DNA of 64,000 nucleotides from positions 2,763,970 to 2,827,969 of the forward strand of contig NZ_JAXHCH010000002.1 in assembly GCF_042466415.1 (NCBI RefSeq). Direction: 5' to 3'. Of this stretch, positions 16,356 through 23,878 are shown in pieces. The notes beneath the pieces were generated by a model. It searched no databases, had not been told where the DNA came from, and was given only the letters and a program-made list of their open reading frames with translations. The first letter of the stretch is position 1. The number at the start of each line of letters is the position of its first letter. Source of the stretch: Albirhodobacter sp042466415. Its GTDB lineage: Bacteria; Pseudomonadota; Alphaproteobacteria; Rhodobacterales; Rhodobacteraceae. The position numbers and the translations under genes were made by a program.

Positions 16356-16368
16356 TGACGTAATGTCA
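16356..16368. promoter_or_regulatory. Operator-like palindrome, imperfect
   Basis: TGACGTAATGTCA matches TGACG-N3-CGTCA with one mismatch and has the symmetric form TGAC-N5-GTCA. It is the copy farthest from the merR gene. Confidence 0.4.
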
Positions 16369-16380
16369 GCAAATAAGCCG

Positions 16381-16405
16381 ATGCAAGTTCGAAATATTCT
16401 TGCAT
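16381..16405. repeat. 7-bp inverted repeat near the palindrome cluster
   Basis: ATGCAAG (16381-16387) and CTTGCAT (16399-16405) are perfect inverted copies with an 11-base AT-rich spacer. It differs in sequence from the TGACG sites, so it may be the site of another regulator, such as the second MerR protein. No T-run follows. Confidence 0.35.
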
Positions 16406-16709
16406 TAATCATTACTCGAAACGGCGGGAGCCTGCTACATGCAGACCGCTTCGGATACCTGCTCGGCGCCAGTCGACGCGCTCACGATGACTATCCATCA
16501 CGGATCGTCGAAAGGTGCAACATTGGCAATCGGGTCGCGTTAGCGGGGCCAATTACCTCTTAAGAAGTGTAATTCCGCCGTCTCAAGCCATTTTTGAACT
16601 TATGTCATTGGGCGATTGGGGCGACGGGTCAAATGTATGTCACGCATTGTTGTTGCCGTTAAGTGGACATTTACCCCCGATTGTCACCAAAGCATCGACA
16701 ATTCACCCG

Positions 16710-17081
16710 CTACGAGATGCCCATTTTTTGTGCAACTTCGGAGCGGAGCTGACGTAAGTCCTCAATCGAGGCGGCGAGTTCGTCTTGTTGCCGCGTTAAT
16801 TCGGCCAGTTGCCGGTCAGCCATTTCAACCCAAGCAATGCCTTGGGCGCTCGTGCCTTCCTTGCCGTAGAGCTCGAGCCACTGCCGGATTTCCTCCAGTG
16901 AGAAGCCGAACCGCCGCCCGCGCAGAATCAATTTCATACGCGCCACCTCACGGGGCCCGTAAAACCTGGCGCGACCTTCGCGTTGAGGCGAGAGCAGCTC
17001 GATATATTCATAGTAGCGTAACGTGCGCGGCGTCGCATCGAACATCGCACACATCTCTTTAAAACTGATCTTTTCGCTCAT
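16710..17081 (-). CDS. Second MerR family transcriptional regulator
   Basis: A 123-residue paralogue of the regulator at 15848-16240, with the same order: helix-turn-helix (FKEMCAMFDATPRTLRYYE), RGRRFGFSLEEIRQWLELY, then a coiled-coil tail rich in Glu, Leu and Gln. Both share the core pattern TPRTLR(F/Y)YE...LILRG(K/R)RFGFSLE. No effector cysteines are present. AGGAGA precedes the ATG. It is divergent from the thioesterase/MATE genes, so it may control those, the beta-oxidation genes downstream, or both. Confidence 0.92.
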   Translation of the reverse strand: MSEKISFKEMCAMFDATPRTLRYYEYIELLSPQREGRARFYGPREVARMKLILRGRRFGFSLEEIRQWLELYGKEGTSAQGIAWVEMADRQLAELTRQQDELAASIEDLRQLRSEVAQKMGIS

Positions 17082-17246
17082 TCGACGTCTCCTCTTGCCA
17101 AGACGCTATCGCGCCCGCGCGCGTAGCTCAAGATACCTGCGGCGCGCAGGGCGGGTTGAACCGCTTGAGGTCGCGATTAATTGTGCCCTAGAGTGACGCG
17201 GTGTGATCCGCGCGAGAGGCGTCAGATCCCGAGGAGGAGAGTCGAC

Positions 17247-17789
17247 ATGGCCCCGAACGCCCCCGAAGTGCCGCAATTCACGGATTTGAGTGCGCTTTCC
17301 GCCAAAGATCAGGGAAAAGATCCGGAGGCGTTGATGCAAAGCGCGCGCTCATGGATTGAGGTGATCCCGCATTCCAAAGCGTTAGGGATGCGACTGGATG
17401 AGTTGGTCAATGGGACGGCTGAAATATCGATGCCATACGATACGCGGTTTATCGGCGATCCCAATACGGGGGTCATCCATGGGGGCGCGGTTTCGGCGTT
17501 GATGGATACGTGCTGTGGGGCGGCGGTGATGTCGCATCCCCTTGCCACGGGGGGCACAGCGACGATCGATTTGCGCATTGATTACATGCGCGCGGCCGTG
17601 CCGTTGCAAAGGATTACCGCGCGCGCGCAATGCTATCACGTGACGCGGTCGGTGGCGTTCGTGCGGGCCTTTGCCTATGACGACGACCGTGAAAACCCTG
17701 TCGCGGCGGCAACTGGCACGTTTACCTTCGTGCGAGCGGCGCGCCCGACCGACACGCCCCCATCAACGGATGCGGAGACTTCGGCATGA
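17247..17789 (+). CDS. PaaI-family hotdog thioesterase
   Basis: The 180-residue protein should hydrolyse an acyl-CoA. The hotdog core carries GVIHGGAVSALMDTCCGAA, with the HGG-x-xx-xxD pattern of the PaaI branch and the catalytic acid in the long helix. I chose ATG 17247 because GGAGGAGA lies right before it. The next gene, another hotdog protein, overlaps its stop by four bases (ATGA), so the two are translationally coupled. Confidence 0.88.
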   Translation: MAPNAPEVPQFTDLSALSAKDQGKDPEALMQSARSWIEVIPHSKALGMRLDELVNGTAEISMPYDTRFIGDPNTGVIHGGAVSALMDTCCGAAVMSHPLATGGTATIDLRIDYMRAAVPLQRITARAQCYHVTRSVAFVRAFAYDDDRENPVAAATGTFTFVRAARPTDTPPSTDAETSA

Positions 17790-18295
17790 AACGTCCTGAA
17801 CCTGTTCAAGTTATCAAGCAGCGCCGCGATGCGGCCCTCAAGGCGCTTGTCGATGGCGTTCCCTATATCGGTTTTCTCGGCATCGACTTCGACAGGCGCG
17901 GTGACGAGATCACGGCGATCTTGCCCTATGACGAGAAGCTGATCGGAAACCCGATGCTTCCGGCCTTACACGGGGGGGCGACGGCGGCCTTCATGGAGGT
18001 CACGGCTATCATCGAGCTGTCCTTTGCCTATCTGTGGGAGGACGTGGAGGCGGGCCGGATCGATCTGACCGATCCGGCCGCGTTGCCACGTTTGCCCAAG
18101 ACGATTGATTTTACCGTCGATTATCTGCGATCCGGTTTGCCGCGTGATGCCTATGCGCGCGCGCGCGTCAATCGATCGGGGCGGCGCTACGCGAGCGTAC
18201 ATGTCGAGGCTTGGCAAGATAACCGCACGCGCCTGTTCGCGCAGGCAACGGGGCATTTTCTGATGCCGGATCGTGCGCCTCTTGAGGCAAGCTGA
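17786..18295 (+). CDS. Second hotdog thioesterase-like protein
   Basis: A 169-residue hotdog-fold protein with PMLPALHGGATAAFMEVTA in the position of the catalytic helix. It contains the HGG turn, but a glutamate replaces the usual aspartate. The pair of adjacent hotdog genes may form a hetero-oligomer, or one may act on a different chain length. It overlaps the first thioesterase by ATGA and ends three bases before the MATE gene. Confidence 0.85.
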   Translation: MKRPEPVQVIKQRRDAALKALVDGVPYIGFLGIDFDRRGDEITAILPYDEKLIGNPMLPALHGGATAAFMEVTAIIELSFAYLWEDVEAGRIDLTDPAALPRLPKTIDFTVDYLRSGLPRDAYARARVNRSGRRYASVHVEAWQDNRTRLFAQATGHFLMPDRAPLEAS

Positions 18296-18298
18296 GGC

Positions 18299-19639
18299 GT
18301 GACACAGCCGGCGGCTTCGGCCATTCCTTCCCGCGCGATCACGCATCGTCGTGTGCTTGCGATTGCTGCGCCGATTGTTTTGTCCAATGTGACGGTGCCG
18401 CTGCTTGGGGCGGTGGATACGGGCGTCGTCGGACAGTTGGGCGCAGCGGCGCCGATTGGCGCTGTGGGGCTTGCGGCGGTGATCCTGACATCGATTTACT
18501 GGATCTTCGGGTTCTTGCGCATGGGCACCACGGGGCTTACCGCGCAGGCCGTGGGCGCGAAGACAGGGGCGGCCGCGCGCGATGAGGTCGCGGCAACCTT
18601 GCAACGCGCGTTGATGATTGCGCTCGCCGCGGGGATCTTGATGGTCCTCTTGCAGGTGCCGTTAATTGATCTCGCGTTCCGTATCGCCCCGGCGAGCGGC
18701 GAGGTGGAGGATCTCGCGCGCGCCTATCTCGCGATCCGGATTTGGGGCGCGCCTGCGACGATCGCGCTCTACGCCCTCAATGGCTGGTTGATTGGATCGG
18801 AACGCACCGGCGCCGTGCTGATGATTCAACTCGCGATGAACGGATTGAATGTCGGGCTGGATCTTCTGTTCGTGCTCGGGTTCGGATGGGGCGTGGAGGG
18901 GGTTGCGATCGCCACGTTGATCTCGGAGTTGGGCGGCGCGGCAATCGGCCTGTGGCTGTGCCGTGCGGCGCTATTCGTGCGACTTGGCGGGTTACTTGAT
19001 GCGGTTGCGCTGCGCGAGATGGCACGGGTCAACACGGATATCATGATCCGCTCGATCCTGCTGCAGGCCTCTTTCACGAGCTTCATGTTTCTGGGCGCGG
19101 GGCAGGGTGATCAGACGCTCGCGGCGAACCAGGTGTTGATGCAATTTCTGTCGATCACGGCTTACGCGCTCGACGGGTTCGCCTTTGCGGCGGAAAGCCT
19201 TATCGGGCAGGCGGTTGGCGCGCGTGCGCCCGCGCAGGTGCTGCGCGCGGTGAAGGTCACGGGAGCGTGGGGTGTGATCGGCGCGGCGGGTCTGGGCGTC
19301 TCGTTTTTCATCGCGGGGCCGTGGATTATTGATCTGATGACGACCGCGCCTTTGGTTCGGGAAACCGCCCGCGAGTTTTTACCCTGGCTTGTGGTTGCGC
19401 CCTTGATCGGGGTGACGAGCTGGATGCTGGACGGCGTGTTTATCGGGGCAACGCTGACGCGAGAGATGCGCAATGCGATGGTCGTCTCCGCGCTTGTCTA
19501 TGCGATGGCGGTGATCGTTCTTGAACCATTTGGCAATCACGGGCTCTGGGCGGCGCTTATGGTCCTGAACGCGGTTCGCGGGGCTACGATGTTTGCCCTG
19601 TTCCCGCGCGCGCTGCGCAAAGCGCAAGGCTCGCCATGA
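18299..19639 (+). CDS. MATE family efflux transporter (DinF-like)
   Basis: A 446-residue inner-membrane protein with twelve hydrophobic segments in two similar halves, as in Na+/H+-driven multidrug exporters. The first helix has PIVLSNVTVPLLGAVDTGVVGQLG, of which VDTGVVGQLG is the family's signature aspartate region. The likely start is GTG 18299, three bases after the upstream stop. Position at the end of a thioesterase operon suggests export of an organic acid or lipid-like product, but this is inference. Confidence 0.92.
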   Translation: MTQPAASAIPSRAITHRRVLAIAAPIVLSNVTVPLLGAVDTGVVGQLGAAAPIGAVGLAAVILTSIYWIFGFLRMGTTGLTAQAVGAKTGAAARDEVAATLQRALMIALAAGILMVLLQVPLIDLAFRIAPASGEVEDLARAYLAIRIWGAPATIALYALNGWLIGSERTGAVLMIQLAMNGLNVGLDLLFVLGFGWGVEGVAIATLISELGGAAIGLWLCRAALFVRLGGLLDAVALREMARVNTDIMIRSILLQASFTSFMFLGAGQGDQTLAANQVLMQFLSITAYALDGFAFAAESLIGQAVGARAPAQVLRAVKVTGAWGVIGAAGLGVSFFIAGPWIIDLMTTAPLVRETAREFLPWLVVAPLIGVTSWMLDGVFIGATLTREMRNAMVVSALVYAMAVIVLEPFGNHGLWAALMVLNAVRGATMFALFPRALRKAQGSP

Positions 19640-19665
19640 AAAAGGCGCGGGATTGCCCCCGCGCC
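19639..19665 (-). terminator. Terminator of trpS
   Basis: GGCGCGGG (19644-19651) pairs with CCCGCGCC (19658-19665) over a 6-base loop. On the minus strand TTTTT follows. It touches the MATE stop codon, so it may also affect that convergent transcript. Confidence 0.8.
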
Positions 19666-19691
19666 CCAGATCTATAAAATTGAAGCCGCAC

Positions 19692-20741
19692 TCACCGTGA
19701 GCGGACCATCCCCATGATTTCGTAGGTCTTTTCCAAAATCGGGCGGGCAATTGCGTCAGCTTGCGCAGCGCCCTTCCCCAAGATGCGGTCGATCTCGGCA
19801 GGATCTTGCATCAAGCGGTTCATCTCGCCCGAAATCGGGGCAAGTTGCGCCACAGCCAAATCCGCGAGGGCGGGCTTGAACGTGCCAAAACCTTGGCCAG
19901 CATATTCCGCAACCACATCCGCCGCCGTGCGATCCGACAAGGCGGCGTAAATGTTCACGAGGTTCTTCGCCTCTGCGCGGTCTTTAAGGCCGTCGATGGT
20001 CTCGGGCAGGGGCTCTGCATCGGTGGTCGCTTTGCGGATTTTCTTGGCAATCGTATCGGCGTCATCCGTCAGATTGATCCGGCTCGCATCGGAGGGATCG
20101 GATTTGGACATCTTCTTGGACCCGTCGCGCAAGCTCATCACGCGGGTGGCGGCGCCCTCAATCACCGGCTCTGGCGCCGGGAAGAATTCGACGCCGTAGT
20201 CATGGTTGAATTTGGCGGCGATATCGCGCGTCAATTCGACATGCTGTTTTTGATCATCGCCCACAGGCACTTCTGTCGTGTGATAGAGCAAAATATCGGC
20301 GGCCATGAGTGCGGGATAGGCATAGAGCCCGAGGCTCGCTTTCTCCGCGTTCTTGCCGGCCTTGTCTTTGAACTGCGTCATGCGGTTCATCCAGCCAAGT
20401 CGCGCGACGCAATTGAGCAACCACCCCAGTTCAGCATGGGCGCCGACCTGACTTTGGTTGAACAGGATCGATTTCGATGGATCTACCCCGGATGCGATGA
20501 ACGCCGCCGCGGCTTCGCGCGTGGCGCGGCGCAGCTTCTCCGGATCTTGCCAAACGGTGATCGCATGCATATCGACGAGGCAATAGATCGTCTCGATCCC
20601 CTCGTCCTGCTTTTGCGCGAACCGCTTGAGCGCGCCGAGATAATTTCCCAGCGTAAGATTGCCAGAAGGCTGGATTCCCGAAAAAACCCGCCGTGTAAAA
20701 TTGGCGTTGGGAAGGGCGCTGGTTGGGGTGGTATCCGTCAT
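19692..20741 (-). CDS. trpS: Tryptophanyl-tRNA synthetase
   Basis: TrpRS charges tRNA-Trp in the cytoplasm. The 349-residue class I synthetase has the HIGH-like motif in PSGNLTLGNYLGA (about residues 24-36) and the KMSKS loop in GSKKMSKSDPSD. I chose ATG 20741, preceded by GGAGC, over an upstream in-frame codon. It is divergent from the rhomboid gene, with a typical Rhodobacterales neighbourhood of murJ and rhomboid nearby. Confidence 0.97.
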   Translation of the reverse strand: MTDTTPTSALPNANFTRRVFSGIQPSGNLTLGNYLGALKRFAQKQDEGIETIYCLVDMHAITVWQDPEKLRRATREAAAAFIASGVDPSKSILFNQSQVGAHAELGWLLNCVARLGWMNRMTQFKDKAGKNAEKASLGLYAYPALMAADILLYHTTEVPVGDDQKQHVELTRDIAAKFNHDYGVEFFPAPEPVIEGAATRVMSLRDGSKKMSKSDPSDASRINLTDDADTIAKKIRKATTDAEPLPETIDGLKDRAEAKNLVNIYAALSDRTAADVVAEYAGQGFGTFKPALADLAVAQLAPISGEMNRLMQDPAEIDRILGKGAAQADAIARPILEKTYEIMGMVRSR

Positions 20742-20890
20742 TTTATGCTCCGATCTACCCACCGTTGGACCGGTGGGGTGGAATTTTCATACGGGCTCGC
20801 TTATCGCTGTGGGAGAAGACCGCGTCAACTGACATAGAATGCGGATCGCCGCGCCGCCCGAGATGCGCGCGGAACAGGTTTGAAGGGCTA

Positions 20891-21583
20891 ATGATGCGTG
20901 AAGGTTTCGATGTTTCGCCAGTGAACCCGCTGCCTCCGGTGGTGTGGCTTTTGCTTTTGCCGATTGTCGCGATCGAGGTCGTCGCGGCGCTCGCGGGCGT
21001 GGGGCTGGTCGGGGGCGGTAATGGAATTGCGTTTCGTCAGGAGATGTTGGCGAAGTTCGCCTATGCGCCTGATATGGGGCGCGCGATGATGGAGGTCGGG
21101 CAATGGCCGTTCGATTACATCATGCGGGGCGCGACCTATCCCTTCGTCCACGCGAGCTTCACCCATGCTATGATGGTCGGCGTGTTCATTCTCGCGTTGG
21201 GGAAGATGGTCGGTGAGGTGTTTGCCGGCTGGGCGGTGGCAGCGGTGTTCGTTGCGTCTGCGATTGTGGGGGCCATTGTTTATACCTTGGTGCCTGCGTC
21301 GAACATGCCGTTGATCGGCGGCTATCCTGCGGTTTACGGCTTGGTCGGCGCCTTCACTTGGCTGTTGTGGACGCGGCTTGGGATGGCGCATGCGAACCGG
21401 ATGCGCGCATTTTCGTTGATTGGTATGCTCTTGGGCATCCAGTTGATTTTCGGCGTTATCTTCGGCGGCGGATGGGACTGGATCGCGGAACTCGCAGGTT
21501 TCGCCACGGGGTTTGGCCTGTCGTTCTTTGTTGCCCCGGGCGGGTTTGCCCGCGCGCTGGAGCGGTTGCGTCAACGATCCTAA
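20891..21583 (+). CDS. Rhomboid family membrane protein lacking catalytic residues (pseudo-rhomboid)
   Basis: The 230-residue protein has six hydrophobic segments and the rhomboid layout, including the ATYPFVHASFTHAMM segment that begins the second helix of the family core. The usual GxSG serine motif is replaced by GGYPAVYG (about residues 143-150), with a tyrosine where serine should be. The histidine of the last core helix is replaced by glutamate in IAELAGFATG (about 200). The oxyanion asparagine after FTH is also gone. It should therefore be non-proteolytic, binding membrane clients as iRhoms and derlins do. Substrate or partner unknown. Confidence 0.82.
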   Translation: MMREGFDVSPVNPLPPVVWLLLLPIVAIEVVAALAGVGLVGGGNGIAFRQEMLAKFAYAPDMGRAMMEVGQWPFDYIMRGATYPFVHASFTHAMMVGVFILALGKMVGEVFAGWAVAAVFVASAIVGAIVYTLVPASNMPLIGGYPAVYGLVGAFTWLLWTRLGMAHANRMRAFSLIGMLLGIQLIFGVIFGGGWDWIAELAGFATGFGLSFFVAPGGFARALERLRQRS

Positions 21584-21603
21584 ACACGAACAAGGAGGCA
21601 CGG

Positions 21604-22275
21604 ATGGCGATCAAGGCGATCTTCTTTGATGTGAACGAGACGACACTGGATCTTGCGCCGCTCAAAGCCTCGATTGGGGCGGCGCTGGGCGGGCGCGAGG
21701 ATCTCTTGCCGCTTTGGTTCACGACGCTGCTTCAATATTCCCTCGTCGACACGCTAACCCAAACCTACCGCGATTTTGCGGATGTGGGGGTCGCGACCTT
21801 GCAGATGATCGCGCAGAAATACGATGTGGCGTTGACGCGGGCGCAGGCCGAGGACGCGGTGCGCGACCCCTTCACCAAAATGCCTGCGCATCCCGATGTG
21901 ATCCCCGCGTTACAAGAATTGCGCGCAAGCGGCGTGCGTCTCGTCGTTTTGGCCAATAGCGCGGCCGATGTGTTGGCGGCACAGTTTGAGTTCGCGCAGA
22001 TCGCGCCCTATTTCGAGCGCGTGATCAGCGTCGAGGAGGTCAAAGCCTTCAAGCCTGACCCTCGCCCCTATCTTCACGCACTGAAAACACTTGATTTGCG
22101 GGCCGAGGAGGTGGCGATGGTTGCCGCCCATGCTTGGGACCTCGCGGGCGCGAAGAAGGTGGGGCTGCGAACGGTGTTCGTCGCGCGAAAGGGACAGGTG
22201 CTTTATCCGAATGCGGCGCGGCCTGATCATGTCATCCCGAGCTTTGCCGAGTTGAAAGCGGCATTGGCGCTGTAA
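21604..22275 (+). CDS. Haloacid dehalogenase type II family protein
   Basis: A 223-residue HAD-fold hydrolase. The nucleophilic Asp9 lies in FFDVNETTLDL, the second motif is VVLANSAAD, and the lysine of motif III is in EVKAFKPDPRPY. VAAHAWDLAGAKKVGL occupies the position of the SNAWD motif of L-2-haloacid dehalogenases, with alanine-histidine in place of serine-asparagine. The family acts on L-2-haloacids, but such annotations often cover phosphatases, so the substrate is uncertain. It starts 20 bases after the pseudo-rhomboid stop and is probably co-transcribed. Confidence 0.87.
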   Translation: MAIKAIFFDVNETTLDLAPLKASIGAALGGREDLLPLWFTTLLQYSLVDTLTQTYRDFADVGVATLQMIAQKYDVALTRAQAEDAVRDPFTKMPAHPDVIPALQELRASGVRLVVLANSAADVLAAQFEFAQIAPYFERVISVEEVKAFKPDPRPYLHALKTLDLRAEEVAMVAAHAWDLAGAKKVGLRTVFVARKGQVLYPNAARPDHVIPSFAELKAALAL

Positions 22276-22285
22276 TCAAGGCATG

Positions 22286-22306
22286 AAAAAGGGCGCCGCG
22301 GCGCCC
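22286..22306 (-). terminator. Terminator of murJ
   Basis: A perfect 16-bp palindrome, GGGCGCCGCGGCGCCC (22291-22306), is followed on the minus strand by TTTTT (22290-22286). It lies 27 bases past the murJ stop. Confidence 0.75.
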
Positions 22307-22333
22307 CTCATCCAACTTATGCGAGCCGCCGCA

Positions 22334-23878
22334 TCAGCGGCTCCGTTTCATTGCCGTTTTGAAATCCGACAGGGCGAACGCGCCGATTTTGGTACCGAAG
22401 CCGAAATAGGTCACGATGGCCACGACAATCAAACCGAGCAGCGCGAGATATCGGATGCCCGACATTTTCAGCCAATCGCCCATCCCCCAAGCCAGCGCAT
22501 AGCTGACCGCACCCATTACAAGGCTGGCCGCGATGATGCGCCAAAGCCGCTTGGCAAAGCGCGTATCAAAGGCCGCCGCTGGGCCCATCTGCCGCGAGCC
22601 GCGCCGTAGCTGCCAGACCATCGCCCAAGCCGCAACGGTCGTCGCCACAGGCGCCGCGAGATATCCGATCACGGGGGCGAGCCCGATCGCAAGCACCGCG
22701 TTCACCACCAGAGCCACCAGCGCATAGTTGAACGGAGAGCGCGTATTCTCACGGGCGAAGAACAGCGGTTGTAACACTTTTTGCATCACGAACGCTGGCA
22801 GGCCGAGGCCGTAAATCGCCACCGCCGCCGCTGTTGCAACGGTATCGGCATGGTCAAACCGGCCACGCTCATAAAGAACGGAGCAAAGCGGCAATGCAAT
22901 GGCCACCAAGGCGACCGCCGAAGGCACAGTGAGCGCCAAGGCAAACTCACCCGCGCGCGAGAAGGAATATTGCCCGCCGCTGACGTCATCCGCGCGAAGT
23001 TTGCGCGAAAGGTCTGGTAGAAGAACAACGCCAATCGCGATCCCCACAACCCCGAGCGGCAATTGATAGAGGCGGTCCGCGTAGTTGATCCACGCGATTG
23101 CGCCCTCGAAATGCGACGCCACTTGCCGACCAACGAGCAGGTTTACCTGTACCACGCCCCCCGCCAGCATCGCAGGCCCCGCGACCCGCGCAAGGCGGCG
23201 GATGTCGGGTGTGATCCGTGGCAGGCGTGGCGTGAGGTTAAATCCGGCGCGGCGCGCAGCGATCCAAACCAGCGTCATTTGCGCGATGCCCGCGATCGGC
23301 ACCGCCCATGCCAGCGCATCGCCAATGGCCCATCCGTTTCGCTCTGCGATCAGCATCGCGGCGACAAAGGTAATGTTGAGCAAAAGTGGCGCAGCCGCGG
23401 CGGCGGCAAAACGACCCGCCGCGTTGAGCACGCCCGACAGCAAAGCCGCGATCGAAATGAATAGAATGTAGGGGAAAGCAATCCGACCGAAGTCGACGGC
23501 GAGTGTGAAGCGTTCATCGGCCGCGAAGCCTGACGCCATCGCGTAAACCAGCCACGGCATCGCGAGCTGTGCGATCAGCGTCAGCGCGATCAGGATCGTC
23601 GCCAAGCCCGCCATCGCATCACGCGCAAACACTTGCGGATCTTCGCCACCCTCCAGTTTCTTCGAGAAAATCGGCACGAAGGCCATGTTGAAGGCGCCTT
23701 CCGCAAAGAAGCGGCGGAACATGTTTGGCAGAGAAAAAGCGACGAGAAATGCTTCCGCAACTGCGCCCGAGCCGAGATAGGACGCAATCATCACGTCACG
23801 AACAAATCCGAGGATGCGGCTAGCGAATGTCCATCCGCCAACCGTCAGAAACCCTTTAACCAACCGTATCGGCTGCAT
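22334..23878 (-). CDS. murJ: Lipid II flippase MurJ
   Basis: MurJ moves lipid II across the inner membrane for peptidoglycan synthesis. The 514-residue protein has about fourteen hydrophobic segments and starts MQPIRLVKGFLTVGGWTFASRILGFVRD, the MviN/MurJ opening with the conserved arginine-containing first loop; FFAEGAFNMAFVP is a second family signature. Its start codon touches the glnD stop (no gap), so the two are coupled. Confidence 0.96.
   Translation of the reverse strand: MQPIRLVKGFLTVGGWTFASRILGFVRDVMIASYLGSGAVAEAFLVAFSLPNMFRRFFAEGAFNMAFVPIFSKKLEGGEDPQVFARDAMAGLATILIALTLIAQLAMPWLVYAMASGFAADERFTLAVDFGRIAFPYILFISIAALLSGVLNAAGRFAAAAAAPLLLNITFVAAMLIAERNGWAIGDALAWAVPIAGIAQMTLVWIAARRAGFNLTPRLPRITPDIRRLARVAGPAMLAGGVVQVNLLVGRQVASHFEGAIAWINYADRLYQLPLGVVGIAIGVVLLPDLSRKLRADDVSGGQYSFSRAGEFALALTVPSAVALVAIALPLCSVLYERGRFDHADTVATAAAVAIYGLGLPAFVMQKVLQPLFFARENTRSPFNYALVALVVNAVLAIGLAPVIGYLAAPVATTVAAWAMVWQLRRGSRQMGPAAAFDTRFAKRLWRIIAASLVMGAVSYALAWGMGDWLKMSGIRYLALLGLIVVAIVTYFGFGTKIGAFALSDFKTAMKRSR

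Larger units (their letters stand above)
16241..16709. other. 469-base intergenic region between two merR genes
   Basis: This is the longest gene-free stretch of the window and is more AT-rich than its surroundings. The part next to the 15848-16240 gene holds three TGACG/CGTCA palindromes and a 7-bp inverted repeat, and should be the promoter/operator region of the merR-dehydrogenase unit. Short open frames on the plus strand (16321-16563 and 16515-16757) have no ribosome-binding site or family resemblance. I see no tRNA or terminator-like hairpin; a small RNA cannot be excluded. Confidence 0.6.

Noticed and set aside
16321..16757. Two short plus-strand frames in the region between the merR genes
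   Set aside because: No ribosome-binding site, no family match; the bases are better explained as an operator region.
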